Origin: Corynebacterium sp. 74A
GTDB lineage: Bacteria > Actinomycetota > Actinomycetes > Mycobacteriales > Mycobacteriaceae
Direction: 5' to 3'
Assembly (NCBI RefSeq): GCF_008930665.1
Contig: NZ_PQMG01000002.1
Span: 248,001 to 312,000 of the forward strand
DNA length: 64,000 nt
The notes under the pieces were generated by a model. The model had not been told where the DNA came from. It ran no database searches and was given only the letters and a program-made list of their open reading frames with translations. The position numbers were made by a program, and so were the translations under genes. Of the stretch, positions 1-9,281 are shown in pieces (position 1 is the first letter of the stretch; each line of letters opens with the position of its first letter).

Positions 1-438
1 TGCGGCGGCTCGCTCCTTGGCACGTGGGCGGAGCTCTGGGGTCCAGGAGCCACCCGCAGCACAGGACGGCGAGCTCCCCGCGGCGGGCTGCTGCACCCAT
101 CCCCCACGCCTGCGCCACCCATCGTCTATTTCCTCATGATGGGCTACGTCGCGCTGGCCGCCTTGGGCATGCTCGCTTTCACCCTTCCCACCACAATCCT
201 GCTCCTCGTTCTCGGGGCCGGATTCGTGGCTGCAGTGTGCTACTACCGCTGGAACCTCACCCAGCGCTTGGCACTGAGCATCGCCGCGCTCGGCACCATC
301 AGCACCCATATCGGCGCACTGCTTATCATCAGCAAAAACGTGGTCGGCGCGATCTATGTCTGGCCCATCCTGGCCCTGCCCGTCTCTCTTATCGCCATGG
401 CATTGGTCTTTAACACCCGCCCCCAGCCACAGCCATAA
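1..438 (+). CDS. Partial membrane protein, C-terminal part
   Basis: The frame is open from the first base, so the true start probably lies outside the window; an internal ATG pair at 133-138 could alternatively begin a 100-101 residue protein. The visible C-terminal ~100 residues form three or four hydrophobic segments separated by a short basic loop (YYRWNLTQR), and the protein ends in a Pro/Gln tail. No catalytic motif is visible and I do not recognise the family. It converges on the rplE operon and shares the hairpin terminator at 459-501. Confidence 0.5.
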   Translation, partial: CGGSLLGTWAELWGPGATRSTGRRAPRGGLLHPSPTPAPPIVYFLMMGYVALAALGMLAFTLPTTILLLVLGAGFVAAVCYYRWNLTQRLALSIAALGTISTHIGALLIISKNVVGAIYVWPILALPVSLIAMALVFNTRPQPQP

Positions 439-458
439 CGAAGATAGACAGAGAGAAG

Positions 459-501
459 ACCCGCCCCTTCCCCGGAACGGATCCGGAAAGAAGGGGCGGG
501 T
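459..501. terminator. Bidirectional hairpin between the membrane protein gene and rplE
   Basis: A perfect 12-bp inverted repeat (ACCCGCCCCTTC at 459-470 with its complement at 490-501) has a 19-nt loop that itself contains a CCGG pair. Short T/pyrimidine stretches follow on both strands. It sits between two convergent genes, so it probably ends both transcripts. Confidence 0.75.
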
Positions 502-573
502 TATCTAGTCTTGAGACAGATGCCCAGCGCTGCCTAGCGACTACTCACTAGCCGGCGCCGAGCGATGAACGCC

Positions 574-1149
574 TTAGGGGCGCTGCATCTTGCCATCCTT
601 GTCCTTGAACGGGAAGCCCAGGTGGCGCAGCAGGGCGCGGCCTTCCTCGTTGTTGGTGGCGGTGGTGACCACGGTGATGTCCATACCGCGCGGACGGTCA
701 ATCTTGTCCACATCGATCTCGTAGAACATGGACTGCTCAGTGAGACCGAAGGTGTAGTTACCGTGACCATCGAACTGCTGATCAGACAGACCACGGAAGT
801 CACGAATACGCGGCAGAGCCACGGTCAGCAGACGATCCAGGAACTCCCACATGCGGTCGCCACGCAGGGTGACGCGGGCGCCGATGGGCATGCCCTCACG
901 CAGCTTGAAGTTCGCGATGGACTTCTTGGCGCGACGGATCTGCGGCTTCTGGCCGGTGATAGCGGTGAGGTCCTCGAGAGCACCGTTGATCATCTTGGAG
1001 TCGCGGGCAGCGTCGCCCACACCCATGTTGACCACGATCTTGGTCAGGCCGGGGATCTCCATGACGTTGGAGTGGTTGAACTCCTCAGCCAGCTTCTGCT
1101 TGATGTCCTCGCGGTAACGGGTCTTCAGACGCGGGGTGTAGTTCTCCAT
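574..1149 (-). CDS. rplE: 50S ribosomal protein L5
   Basis: L5 binds 5S rRNA and contacts the P-site tRNA in the central protuberance of the large subunit. The 191-residue product starts with [14 protein letters not shown] and carries the conserved [12 protein letters not shown] and GARVTLRG segments typical of bacterial L5, at full family length. It is the last gene of a three-gene rplN-rplX-rplE unit, starting 2 nt after the rplX stop. In many bacteria rpsN and rpsH follow directly; here transcription runs into the hairpin at 459-501 instead, consistent with the split spc operon of corynebacteria. Confidence 0.98.
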   Translation of the reverse strand: MENYTPRLKTRYREDIKQKLAEEFNHSNVMEIPGLTKIVVNMGVGDAARDSKMINGALEDLTAITGQKPQIRRAKKSIANFKLREGMPIGARVTLRGDRMWEFLDRLLTVALPRIRDFRGLSDQQFDGHGNYTFGLTEQSMFYEIDVDKIDRPRGMDITVVTTATNNEEGRALLRHLGFPFKDKDGKMQRP

Positions 1150-1151
1150 TG

Positions 1152-1466
1152 TTAGATGTCCTTCCCGTTGCGCTTGGAGATACGAACCTTCTTGCCGTTC
1201 TCGTCGAAGCGGTAGCCAACGCGGGTCGGGTTGCCATCGGAGTCGAGCACCATCACGTTGGACACGTGGATGGGAGCCTCCTGGGTGACAATTCCGCCGG
1301 ACTCAGCACCGGCTTCGGGTGCGGAGTTGACGACGTGCTTCTTGATGCGGTTGACGCCCTCGACGAGGACCTTGTTCCGCTTCGGGAAAGCCTGAATGAC
1401 CTTGCCCTTAGCGCCCTTATCCGGACCAGAGATCACGATGACGTTATCGCCCTTATGGATCTTCAT
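1152..1466 (-). CDS. rplX: 50S ribosomal protein L24
   Basis: L24 is one of the two assembly-initiator proteins that bind near the 5' end of 23S rRNA. The 104-residue protein begins [23 protein letters not shown], which is the KOW motif, and continues with the family's [11 protein letters not shown] segment. It is complete. It lies 4 nt downstream of rplN and 2 nt upstream of rplE, so the three are co-transcribed. Confidence 0.98.
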   Translation of the reverse strand: MKIHKGDNVIVISGPDKGAKGKVIQAFPKRNKVLVEGVNRIKKHVVNSAPEAGAESGGIVTQEAPIHVSNVMVLDSDGNPTRVGYRFDENGKKVRISKRNGKDI

Positions 1467-1470
1467 AGTC

Positions 1471-1839
1471 TTAGATCACCTCCGGAGCGAGAGAAACAAT
1501 CTTCATGAACTTCTTGTCGCGCAGCTCACGAGCAACGGGGCCGAAGATGCGGGTACCGCGGGGCTCGTTGTCGTTCTTGATGATCACTGCAGCGTTCTCA
1601 TCGAACTTGATGTACGAGCCGTCCGGGCGACGGGTCTCCTTCTTGGCGCGAACGATGACAGCCTTGACGATCTCGCCAGACTTCACGTTGCCATTCGGAG
1701 CAGCTTCCTTGACGGTGGCGACAATGACGTCGCCGATTCCTGCGAAGCGTCGGGTGGAACCGCCGAGCACACGGATGCAGAGAATCTCTCGTGCACCAGA
1801 GTTGTCGGCGACCTTCAGACGCGATTCTTGTTGAATCAC
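1471..1839 (-). CDS. rplN: 50S ribosomal protein L14
   Basis: L14 lies on the subunit interface and contacts 16S rRNA helix 14. The 122-residue product has the classic [18 protein letters not shown] start and a C-terminal [19 protein letters not shown], both diagnostic. Translation begins at a GTG, preceded by AGGAG 9 nt upstream. It heads rplN-rplX-rplE. In most bacteria rpsQ is immediately upstream; here rpsQ lies 14 kb away and the gap is filled with metabolic genes. Confidence 0.98.
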   Translation of the reverse strand: MIQQESRLKVADNSGAREILCIRVLGGSTRRFAGIGDVIVATVKEAAPNGNVKSGEIVKAVIVRAKKETRRPDGSYIKFDENAAVIIKNDNEPRGTRIFGPVARELRDKKFMKIVSLAPEVI

Positions 1840-2125
1840 AGTGGGTCTCTCCTGACCTGGATATAACGCGTGTCAGATTTCCGTCCTGTACACGCACGGT
1901 CTATGTCTTTCTGCGTACAACCACTACTACCCGCCCTAATGAGCGGGGAACGACCATCCGGCTCGGAACGCACCGAATGTATGCCGTCGTGTGACGGTTG
2001 CAACCCGAATATTCAACCACATGCCCACCGTGTGCACCAAATTTTTCTCGCCACACGCAGATGCTTGTCGACGCCCACTCGCAACCACCCCACCCGTACC
2101 CGCGAGACCCAAACCGCAGGGCGGG

Positions 2126-2779
2126 TTAAGCGCGGCGAGCCCGCTGATGCTGCGGCTCGGGATCCACCAGGTAGCCGCGCAGGCTGCGGGCCAGCTCCTC
2201 CTGCCAGGTCGATAGCCCCTCGAGGGCGTTATCGGCGAGCGTGGAGGTGACGGCAACATGGCGCACCATGCCGTAGCTCACCAGCGCCAATACCCGCGGG
2301 TCACGGGCAGAGATACACGGCACATCGGAGGCGGCGCCGCGCCCACCGATTCCGAGGCGGACTTCATCGGCGGTTTGGATGCGTTGGATGATCTTCTCCA
2401 GTAGGGCGACGATGCGCAGCTGGCCACTGCCGAGGCGTTCAATAGTGAAGGTATAGGCGTGAGAGTAATCCGCTCGCAGCACCGCTTCCAAAAGCTCGCT
2501 AGCGGAGGCCTGCTCAGCGGAGACCACCAGCGCGGCGATGAGATCCTCCACGGTCTCTGGGGCCGGATTGAGTGCGGAGACCACAGTCAAGAGCTCCTCG
2601 GTGAGCAGCGTGGTGGTCAGATCAGACAGGGCCTTATATCGGGCATAGAGAGTGGGCCGAGAAATGCCGGCCCGGCGCGCCACACCAGACATTGTGGTGC
2701 GTTCGAGGCCCTCCTCGAGCACACTCTGGCGCGCAGCATCCAAAATTGCAGCGTCAATATCGCCAGTCCCTGTCGGCAT
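2126..2779 (-). CDS. TetR/AcrR family transcriptional regulator
   Basis: The first ~55 residues form a TetR-type helix-turn-helix (ILDAARQSVLEEGLERTTMSGVA, then RRAGISRPTLYARY). The rest is an alpha-helical ligand-binding region with no recognisable specificity. I chose the ATG at 2779 (217 residues) because AAAGG lies about 10 nt upstream; a GTG at 2806 would add nine arginine-rich residues. It is divergent from the SDR gene at 3215 across a 435-bp AT-rich region, so it may control that gene or itself. Ligand unknown. Confidence 0.88.
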   Translation of the reverse strand: MPTGTGDIDAAILDAARQSVLEEGLERTTMSGVARRAGISRPTLYARYKALSDLTTTLLTEELLTVVSALNPAPETVEDLIAALVVSAEQASASELLEAVLRADYSHAYTFTIERLGSGQLRIVALLEKIIQRIQTADEVRLGIGGRGAASDVPCISARDPRVLALVSYGMVRHVAVTSTLADNALEGLSTWQEELARSLRGYLVDPEPQHQRARRA

Positions 2780-3214
2780 AAAACGTCGCCTTTCTTCTCT
2801 ACGCACTCACGGGACACGTCACAACGTGTCACCAGAAACTGTAAGGCTAGCCGCACTGCACAGGTCAGATTGTTGAACATGCAGCATTTTTCCTGCATAT
2901 AGCCTGCCAGCGTGGAACTCTCGCTCCAGGAAACAACAATAGCGCAGATTAGAGTGCCCCATTCCCAGTAGGGACCACAAAACTTCTCACTAATATTCAG
3001 TATAATGCATATTATAAATTACGAAGGGGTGTACATTCTGGCCCCGATTCGTATTACAGGGACCTGTGTTGTGTAACCCCACCGAGCGGCCCGCATCCCC
3101 TCTCAGATGCACCCCATGTCCCCAAGGTGGCGTCGATAAGCGTGCTCCGCCCGCGCATGCGGGCCAGCTCAGGAGGGGTTCCATTCTTAACGAAAATACT
3201 TACACTAAAGAAAC
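2780..3214. other. AT-rich divergent intergenic region, TetR/SDR
   Basis: This 435-bp region lies between two divergent genes and has no convincing ORF. It is noticeably AT-rich around 2985-3025, with a perfect TATAAT at 3001-3006 inside the interrupted palindrome TATAAT-GCAT-ATTATA; no good -35 pairs with it. One copy of the 13-bp motif GCGTCGATAAGCG lies at 3130-3142, and a Shine-Dalgarno-like AGGAGGGG lies near 3172, too far upstream of the SDR ATG to serve it. Confidence 0.5.
3130..3142 (+). repeat. GCGTCGATAAGCG copy upstream of the SDR gene
   Basis: Exact 13-bp copy, extended to TGC on the right as in the 26-bp copies. It lies 72-85 bp upstream of the SDR start codon. Confidence 0.7.
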
Positions 3215-3952
3215 ATGAGTACTTCACCGAATACCCTGAATGGCAAGACTGCACTCGTTAGTGGCGGCACCCTCGGCATTGGGGCGGGAATCGCCCGCGC
3301 CCTCGCCGCCCAAGGCGCCCACGTGATCGTCACCGGCCTAACCGAGGAGGAGTGCGCCGCCTCCGAGTTTGAGGCACATGTCCTCGATGTACGCGACGCC
3401 GAGGCCTGCACCCAGCTCCTCGAGAGCTTCGACAGCCTGGACATCCTGGCCAGCAACGCCGGCATCTATCCGCAATCCTCCATTGCGGAGATGAGCGATG
3501 AGGACATTGACCTCATCTTCGACGTCAACGTCAAGGGCACCATCCACATGGTGCAGGCCGCTACCCCGCTGCTCGCGGCCTCCGGTGCGGGGCGCGTGGT
3601 GATTACCTCCTCGATCACGGGTAACTACACCGGCTATCCGCTGTGGTCCCACTATGGCGCCACCAAGGCCGCCCAGATGGGCTTTGTGCGTAGTGCCGCC
3701 ATCGAGCTGGCGCCGCAGTCCATCACCGTCAACGCCGTGCTTCCCGGCAATATTCTCACCCCGGGCCTGAAGGAGATGGGCGAGAAGTACATCGCGGACA
3801 TGGAAGCCACCGTGCCGCTGGGATTCCTCGGCACCCCCGAGGACATCGGCCACACCGTCGCCTTCCTCGCCAGCGATGCCGCCCGCTATATTACCGGTCA
3901 GGGCATTGTGGTCGATGGCGGCCAGATCCTGCCTGAATCACCCGATTTCTAA
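3215..3952 (+). CDS. Short-chain dehydrogenase/reductase (SDR)
   Basis: This is a 245-residue classical SDR that uses NAD(P)H to interconvert a hydroxyl and a keto group. Visible motifs are the nucleotide-binding SGGTLGIG (residues 16-23), NAG (81-83), catalytic Ser133, and Tyr147-Lys151 in the YxxxK arrangement. The C-terminal PEDIGHTVAFLASDAARYITGQGIVVDGG matches FabG-like and sugar/alcohol SDRs. The substrate cannot be told from sequence. It is monocistronic and divergent from the TetR gene at 2126-2779, which could regulate it. Confidence 0.9.
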   Translation: MSTSPNTLNGKTALVSGGTLGIGAGIARALAAQGAHVIVTGLTEEECAASEFEAHVLDVRDAEACTQLLESFDSLDILASNAGIYPQSSIAEMSDEDIDLIFDVNVKGTIHMVQAATPLLAASGAGRVVITSSITGNYTGYPLWSHYGATKAAQMGFVRSAAIELAPQSITVNAVLPGNILTPGLKEMGEKYIADMEATVPLGFLGTPEDIGHTVAFLASDAARYITGQGIVVDGGQILPESPDF

Positions 3953-4041
3953 AAACACCGACACCGGCGCGCTGCCAAATATCCAGCGGGACGGTGCTGT
4001 GTGTTGAGGGGCTAAGGCGGCCGGCGATGTGGGGCCGCGGT

Positions 4042-5793
4042 TTAACGGCTCAAGGTGAGCAGCTGCATGCCCCAGCCGGCCGGCTGTACCGCTTCGACTC
4101 GCCACCCCGCGCCTGTGACCACGTCCGTGATCTCCTCTTGAGAGGGAACACAGCCACCGTTAGCGCAGAGCCGTTGCAAATCGTTTTCGCATGCTTCCGC
4201 ATGGATTCTGTGCGTGACCATGAGCTCTTCCACGATCCAACACGTGGAGATTCCTGCCGCCGCGATGCGCTCCAGCAGCTCTCCGAGCTGCTCGATCGGA
4301 CCCAGCGCGCAGGGAGTAATCACCATCGCGCTATCCCCCTGCCATGTCGCAGCACGCGTGATGCCTGCGTGCTCTAGCTCGCCCTGCGTGGCCTGAGCGC
4401 GCTGGTCTAGCTCGCGCTCATCGTCTACAACGACCGTGACGGTCACGCCCTTGCGGCTCGCGATCTCGGCGGCGTACACCTCTGCATCGGGGCCGCCGAT
4501 ACTGAGTGTGCGCTGCGGAGAGATGGCGGCCGCCACGGCGGGCGCCGTCCACGGCGCGGTGGAACTATCCAGCGGATGACGCTGAGGGGCAGCGGCTGCG
4601 GGAGATGCACCACGAGGCTGACCGCCGCGCAGTGCTTCCCCTAGCCCCATAACCTCAGGCTTAAAGTCCGTGGCGAGGAGATAGCTCATGGTCTCGTAGT
4701 CCAGCATCTCGGCAAGCTCGGAGCTCAGAGCAAAGCGTCCATCCTGCTCAATAACAAGGCCGGTAGTGGACAGATAGCGGAGCAAGCGCTGTGCCGCATG
4801 GGTATCAAGTTCGCAGCCGGACTCAGTGATCTGCGCTGGGGTAGCGCCCTCTGTGAATTCCCACAGCCGCGCCACCACACCCGAGCGGAGTGCGGCCTGC
4901 GCTGCAAAGATGGGGAGAATGTTGCTCATTCCCCTGAGCTTTTCTCGTATAGCCATGAGCGTGTTGAGCGGAGCGCCGTCCTCAGCCACGGTGGATGTGT
5001 GCTCCCGCCAGTAGCCGACAATCTCGGTGTTCTCTCGCCCCACGCCGAGTTCCTTCGCGAGGGCACGAATCTGCTTCAGGGCACCCGCTTCCCCGGCCGC
5101 CCACACAAAGCCTTCACCATCAGGCAGGCTATCTCGCAGGCTGAGAGCCCGCTCCGCGAAGGACTCCCCTTCCGCGACCACCGCCCAGTGGATGTCTGCA
5201 TCGGCATCGCTCGGAAGCGACATAATGTCCGAACGTTCAGCAACCTCAATCACCGCGATCACGCGATGCCCCTGCGGTAGCTCTTCGAGGCAGCGAGAGA
5301 TAGCCGGCAGCGCGGTGTGATCGCCGCAGAGAAAAAGCCAGTCCGTGTGTGTCGGCAGCGCGGCACTTCTCTTCGGACCCACCACATATACTTTGTCGCC
5401 AATAGTTGCCTTGGCACTAAATGTCTCAGCGAGACCGTCGTGGTGGCGGGCGAAATCGATATCAACGGTGCCCGCCTCTTTATCGAATCGGCGCACGGTA
5501 TATGTGCGGAAGAGGTTCTTTACTTCTTCCGTCCAATCGAGGGCGCCATTGCCCAGCGGCGGCGGATAGGGACGATCGCCACTGACAGGGTGAGGAAAGA
5601 CCAATCGGACGTCATCATCAAAACCCGTACTGATGAACTCCGGATTATCTACGCCATACCCGGCAAAGGCCTGGAGCTGCTCACCAGCGAGAGTGATGCG
5701 CCGGAGATTGGGCGTAATATCACGAACCTGCACCACCTCGAGGTCGCGCAGGGTAATGGGAAATATATCTTGTTGTCTATGTGTCCGAGCCAT
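4042..5793 (-). CDS. Siderophore-interacting FAD protein fused to a degenerate methyltransferase-like region
   Basis: Residues 1 to ~275 resemble siderophore-interacting (ViuB-type) ferric reductases, which release iron from siderophores using a flavin. They include the FAD-binding RTYT (96-99), VGPKRS at ~138-143, and LFLCGDHTALPA followed by EVAERSDI. After a short linker, residues ~285-370 look like the winged-helix dimerisation domain of small-molecule O-methyltransferases (RLWEFTEGATPAQI...LLRYLSTTGLV). Residues ~425-583 look like a SAM-binding fold whose glycine motif is eroded to SIGGPDAEVY. SIP proteins are normally about 250-300 residues, so 583 is a fusion. It is a single-gene unit, ending 90 bp after the convergent SDR gene. 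The methyltransferase reading is an inference from pattern only. Confidence 0.72.
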   Translation of the reverse strand: MARTHRQQDIFPITLRDLEVVQVRDITPNLRRITLAGEQLQAFAGYGVDNPEFISTGFDDDVRLVFPHPVSGDRPYPPPLGNGALDWTEEVKNLFRTYTVRRFDKEAGTVDIDFARHHDGLAETFSAKATIGDKVYVVGPKRSAALPTHTDWLFLCGDHTALPAISRCLEELPQGHRVIAVIEVAERSDIMSLPSDADADIHWAVVAEGESFAERALSLRDSLPDGEGFVWAAGEAGALKQIRALAKELGVGRENTEIVGYWREHTSTVAEDGAPLNTLMAIREKLRGMSNILPIFAAQAALRSGVVARLWEFTEGATPAQITESGCELDTHAAQRLLRYLSTTGLVIEQDGRFALSSELAEMLDYETMSYLLATDFKPEVMGLGEALRGGQPRGASPAAAAPQRHPLDSSTAPWTAPAVAAAISPQRTLSIGGPDAEVYAAEIASRKGVTVTVVVDDERELDQRAQATQGELEHAGITRAATWQGDSAMVITPCALGPIEQLGELLERIAAAGISTCWIVEELMVTHRIHAEACENDLQRLCANGGCVPSQEEITDVVTGAGWRVEAVQPAGWGMQLLTLSR

Positions 5794-6069
5794 ACAATGC
5801 CTTTCTCACTTATATATAGATAGCTGTGGATATTTCTGCGAAGAACCCCGCCAATTATCTGCCACAGCTATCTGGGCACGAGAAATACTGAACTGCCCCA
5901 CCATGCTATCGACATTTGTCGACACTGAACAGACCCCTTTTCCACACCTAGGAGCCACTCTCAGACTTCGAACAGGAAACCGCTTAAGAGTTTTGAGCAT
6001 TTAGAAATAGACGCTCATTAATTTCTCCTGACGCAGCACAGGATCGATGGACATTGCGCCCGCTGTCTC

Positions 6070-7611
6070 CTAGTCCCGCGCAATCACCACAAAAAGCAAC
6101 TCGGCCCGGATCACGGCATCGGAGAGGTCAACGTTGCACGCCTCGCTGATATGCGCGAGCCGGCTGCGCACGGTGTGACGATGCGCCCCCAGCGCCGCCG
6201 CGGTATCTCCGATATGCCCGCCGAGTCGTAGATACAGCTCGAGGGTGCGGGCATATTCCGTGCCGTCGCGTTCATCGGCGGCGGCGAGCACATCGAAGGT
6301 TTCCGCGCCGCGGGCCTGCAAGGCGCTGAGCACTTCGGGCCGATGCAGCCAGGAGGCTTTTACATTGAAGGGGCCCACATGCGCGCCGGTGGCTGTCGCC
6401 CGGGCGCGGCGCATCAGCTCAGCCACATGCTCGCGGCTGAGCTCATTCCACCGGATAGCCGCCCCCATGGCGATCGCTACCTCGCGCACCTCTGGACCGA
6501 AGTGCTCCACAATGTCGTGATCATCGCGGGAGCCGCGAAATAGGAAAAGCTGCATGTCGGTGTCCAGCGGCAGGCTAAAGAGCGCTCGGGAATGGGCCTG
6601 TAGCCGTGAGTCGAGCGTGGTACGCGCCGCCATCAGGGCTGCGGGATCATCCGCACGCACCACCACGGCGCGAACGCGCCCTTGGGAATCCACAGCATGG
6701 CGCATGGCATGAGCCACCAAGGAGCCCTCTTGGTCGATGCCGAGCAGCAGCGCCAGCGCCAGCGAGTTCATCTCCGAACGGGCGGCCCGCAGGAAGGTAG
6801 GACGCTGCAACAAGATGTCCGCCAGACCACTACAGTGCTGGAGCACACTGCGCTCCCGGGTGTGGAAGCTGCTGCGCCGCACTACCATCATCAGGTTCAC
6901 GCGTTCTCCCTGTTCAGAAAGCCGCTGGGTAAGGTGCACCAGTTCTCCTGTCCGCCCGGCCCGCGAGTGGCGGTGACCGGCCGCAATATCGGCCACCACA
7001 AGCTCCCCCGCGTCGATACCACCGAAGGGCACATTCACCAGCACTCGAGCGTCATTATCCGCAATCGCGATGGCCGCCTGCAGCGAGGCCGAGGCGCTGC
7101 GGAGCAGCCGGTGCACATCACCGCTGACGGCATCCTTATTGAGCTGCTGCTGCACACGCTGCTGCCAGCGCTCCCCCTGGGCGGCGCGGCGCGCCTGCTC
7201 CTTGTGCACTGCATGGATCACCGAGATAAAAGGAATGTGCGGGGGAACCTCAAAGACGGGGATGCGGTGCCGCTCCGCCGCAGCAAGCATTGGCTGCGGC
7301 ACCGTCTCAAAGGCATAGCCAGTGCCAAAGCCGATGGCCACCGCCCCGGCGTGGACGAGGGTATCCACATAGTCGCCCAGTGCTTCAGGAGTGTCCGTAA
7401 AGGACATACCGAGGGTGAGAATGATGGAGTTGGCGATGATGAAATCGGCGGGTTTCTTCAGCTCATTGGTTTGAATGTCTAAAAACTGGGTGCTCCACTC
7501 GTTGTGTGGGGTGAGTTCGAGGCTCTGTCGTTGCAGCAGCCAGTCAGTAGTCAACGGGGAGGTCGCGGTGCCGGACAGCGCCGGTTCTGCCGCACGCACA
7601 GGATTCGCCAT
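6070..7611 (-). CDS. PucR-family regulator, probable GABA-catabolism regulator
   Basis: This is a PucR/CdaR-type transcription factor. An N-terminal PucR-like sensor is followed by a long middle region, and the C-terminal helix-turn-helix is LYLRLGGHIGDTAAALGAHRHTVRSRL, the hallmark of the family. The ATG at 7611 gives 513 residues; in-frame ATGs further up (for example 7677) cannot be excluded. An inverted repeat GTCCAA-N14-TTGGAC sits immediately upstream of the ATG. The gene is divergent from gabT (7783). In Corynebacterium glutamicum a PucR-type protein (GabR) activates gab genes, so the same role is inferred here. Confidence 0.82.
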   Translation of the reverse strand: MANPVRAAEPALSGTATSPLTTDWLLQRQSLELTPHNEWSTQFLDIQTNELKKPADFIIANSIILTLGMSFTDTPEALGDYVDTLVHAGAVAIGFGTGYAFETVPQPMLAAAERHRIPVFEVPPHIPFISVIHAVHKEQARRAAQGERWQQRVQQQLNKDAVSGDVHRLLRSASASLQAAIAIADNDARVLVNVPFGGIDAGELVVADIAAGHRHSRAGRTGELVHLTQRLSEQGERVNLMMVVRRSSFHTRERSVLQHCSGLADILLQRPTFLRAARSEMNSLALALLLGIDQEGSLVAHAMRHAVDSQGRVRAVVVRADDPAALMAARTTLDSRLQAHSRALFSLPLDTDMQLFLFRGSRDDHDIVEHFGPEVREVAIAMGAAIRWNELSREHVAELMRRARATATGAHVGPFNVKASWLHRPEVLSALQARGAETFDVLAAADERDGTEYARTLELYLRLGGHIGDTAAALGAHRHTVRSRLAHISEACNVDLSDAVIRAELLFVVIARD

Positions 7612-7614
7612 GGC

Positions 7615-7640
7615 GTCCAATCTATATAAATTTTTTGGAC
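7615..7640. promoter_or_regulatory. Inverted repeat at the pucR-type regulator start, candidate gab operator
   Basis: GTCCAA (7615-7620) and TTGGAC (7635-7640) face each other across a 14-bp AT-rich spacer that contains minus-strand TATAGA about 10 bp before the regulator's ATG at 7611. The position suggests an autoregulatory operator over a promoter that would give a nearly leaderless transcript. Confidence 0.45.
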
Positions 7641-7782
7641 TAGATGGCGATATTCCTCGGGCGGGCTCGGGGTGCATACTCAAGGCTACCGGCGTTGGCG
7701 CGATATAGGTCACAGTTACTAGTGGATTCGCGCCCACGCATCACGCTTTCAGAGTCCCCAACCACGCTCAAAGGAGTTGCCC

Positions 7783-9111
7783 ATGCACGATTTCACCTAT
7801 CGCCTCCCCCAGGAACGCGCCGTGCATACCAGCCTGCCGGGACCGCGCTCCGCTGCCTTGAGTGAGCGTCGCGAAGCTGCGGTGGCCCGCGCCCTGTCCC
7901 CGGGACTGCCCGGCTTCGTCGTAGACGCCGATGGCGGTGTGCTTGTCGACGCCGACGGCAATTCTTTTATCGACTTTGCCTCTGGCATCGCCGTCACCTC
8001 GGTGGGCGCCTCCAATAAGAAGGTGGCGGAGGCGGTGGCCGAGTCGGCCACCCACTTCACCCACACCAGCTTCATGGTCTCGCCCTACGAGTCCTATGTG
8101 GCCGTGTGCGAGAAGCTAGCCGAGCTCACTCCGGGCGATCACCACAAGAAGTCGGTGCTGCTCAACTCCGGCGCCGAGGCTGTGGAAAACGCGGTAAAGA
8201 TCGCCCGCGCCCACACCCGCAAGAACGCCGTGGTTGTCTTCGATCACGGCTACCATGGCCGCACCAACCTCACCATGGCGATGACCGCCAAGAACAAGCC
8301 CTATAAAACGGGATTCGGCCCCTTCGCCGCCGAGGTGTACCGCGCCCCGATGTCCTATCCACTGCGCGATGGTCTCGATGGGGCTAGTGCCGCCGCCCGC
8401 GCCACCACCATGATGGAGCAGGAGATCGGCGTCGAGAATCTCGCCTGCGTGGTGATCGAACCGATCCAGGGCGAGGGAGGCTTCATCGAACCGGCTCGCG
8501 GCTTCTTGCCCGCCCTGCAGGCGTGGTGCCGGGACAACAATGTGGTCTTCGTGGCCGATGAGATCCAAGCCGGCTTCTGCCGCACGGGCCAGTGGTTCGC
8601 CTGCGAGGAGGAGCAGGTGGTGCCGGATCTCGTGGCCATGGCCAAGGGGATTGCCGGCGGTCTGCCGCTCTCGGCAGTCACCGGCCGCGCCGAGATGATG
8701 GACGCGCCCGTGGTGGGCGGGCTTGGCGGCACCTATGGCGGTAACCCCATCGCCTGCGACGCCGCGCTGGCCGCCATCGGCGAGATGGAGGAGCACGATC
8801 TAGCGGGGCGCGCCCGCGAGATGGAACGCATCATCCGCGAGGTCTTGGAGCCCCTCACCGAGCTCGACACTGTCGCTGAGGTCCGCGGCCGCGGCGCAAT
8901 GATCGCCATCGAGCTGGCCACTAGTGACGGCGAGCCCCTTGGCGCCCTCACCAGTGAGGTGGCAGCTGCCTGCAAGGAACAGGGAATTCTCATTCTCTCT
9001 TGCGGCATCGATGGCAATGTCATTCGCCTGCTGCCCTCCCTCGTGATCAGTGAGGCGCTGCTCCGCGAAGGCCTAGACATTCTCGCCGCCGAAATTCGCG
9101 CCCGTTCCTAG
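7783..9111 (+). CDS. gabT: 4-aminobutyrate aminotransferase
   Basis: This PLP enzyme moves the amino group of GABA to 2-oxoglutarate, giving succinate semialdehyde and glutamate. The 442-residue protein is a class III aminotransferase: NSGAEAVENAVKIAR, the aromatic-stacking YHGRTNLTMA, VIEPIQGEGGF, VADEIQAGFCRTG, and the PLP lysine at residue 288 in MAKGIAGGLP. I start it at the ATG at 7783, 6 nt after AAGGAG (7771-7776); a TTG at 7777 abuts that site and is unlikely. It is divergent from the PucR-type regulator and 170 bp upstream of a permease gene. Related diamine or ornithine transaminases are the main alternative. Confidence 0.9.
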   Translation: MHDFTYRLPQERAVHTSLPGPRSAALSERREAAVARALSPGLPGFVVDADGGVLVDADGNSFIDFASGIAVTSVGASNKKVAEAVAESATHFTHTSFMVSPYESYVAVCEKLAELTPGDHHKKSVLLNSGAEAVENAVKIARAHTRKNAVVVFDHGYHGRTNLTMAMTAKNKPYKTGFGPFAAEVYRAPMSYPLRDGLDGASAAARATTMMEQEIGVENLACVVIEPIQGEGGFIEPARGFLPALQAWCRDNNVVFVADEIQAGFCRTGQWFACEEEQVVPDLVAMAKGIAGGLPLSAVTGRAEMMDAPVVGGLGGTYGGNPIACDAALAAIGEMEEHDLAGRAREMERIIREVLEPLTELDTVAEVRGRGAMIAIELATSDGEPLGALTSEVAAACKEQGILILSCGIDGNVIRLLPSLVISEALLREGLDILAAEIRARS

Positions 9112-9131
9112 CCCCCTTTTATTGCCCTCCC

Positions 9132-9162
9132 CCACCAGCCCGACTCGCGGCTGGGCTGGTGG
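9132..9162 (+). terminator. Hairpin after gabT
   Basis: Inverted repeat CCACCAGCC / GGCTGGTGG (9132-9140 with 9154-9162) just downstream of the gabT stop. It lacks a T run, so it may pause or stabilise the transcript rather than terminate it cleanly before the permease gene. Confidence 0.45.
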
Positions 9163-9281
9163 AACAAGAGGCCGGGCGCGTATCAGCGCCCCACATACAC
9201 CGCACCAGAGGCCCCACACAGGCACCTAGTGCGGTTTCTCTTAGGCCCATATACCTTTTCGATCTTCTTAAGGAGTGATCT

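Noticed and set aside
2990..3025. dif-like XerC/XerD site suggested by the TATAATGCATATTATA palindrome
   Set aside because: The arms are only 6 bp with a 4-bp spacer, and the sequence lacks the 28-bp dif layout. An AT-rich promoter is a simpler reading.
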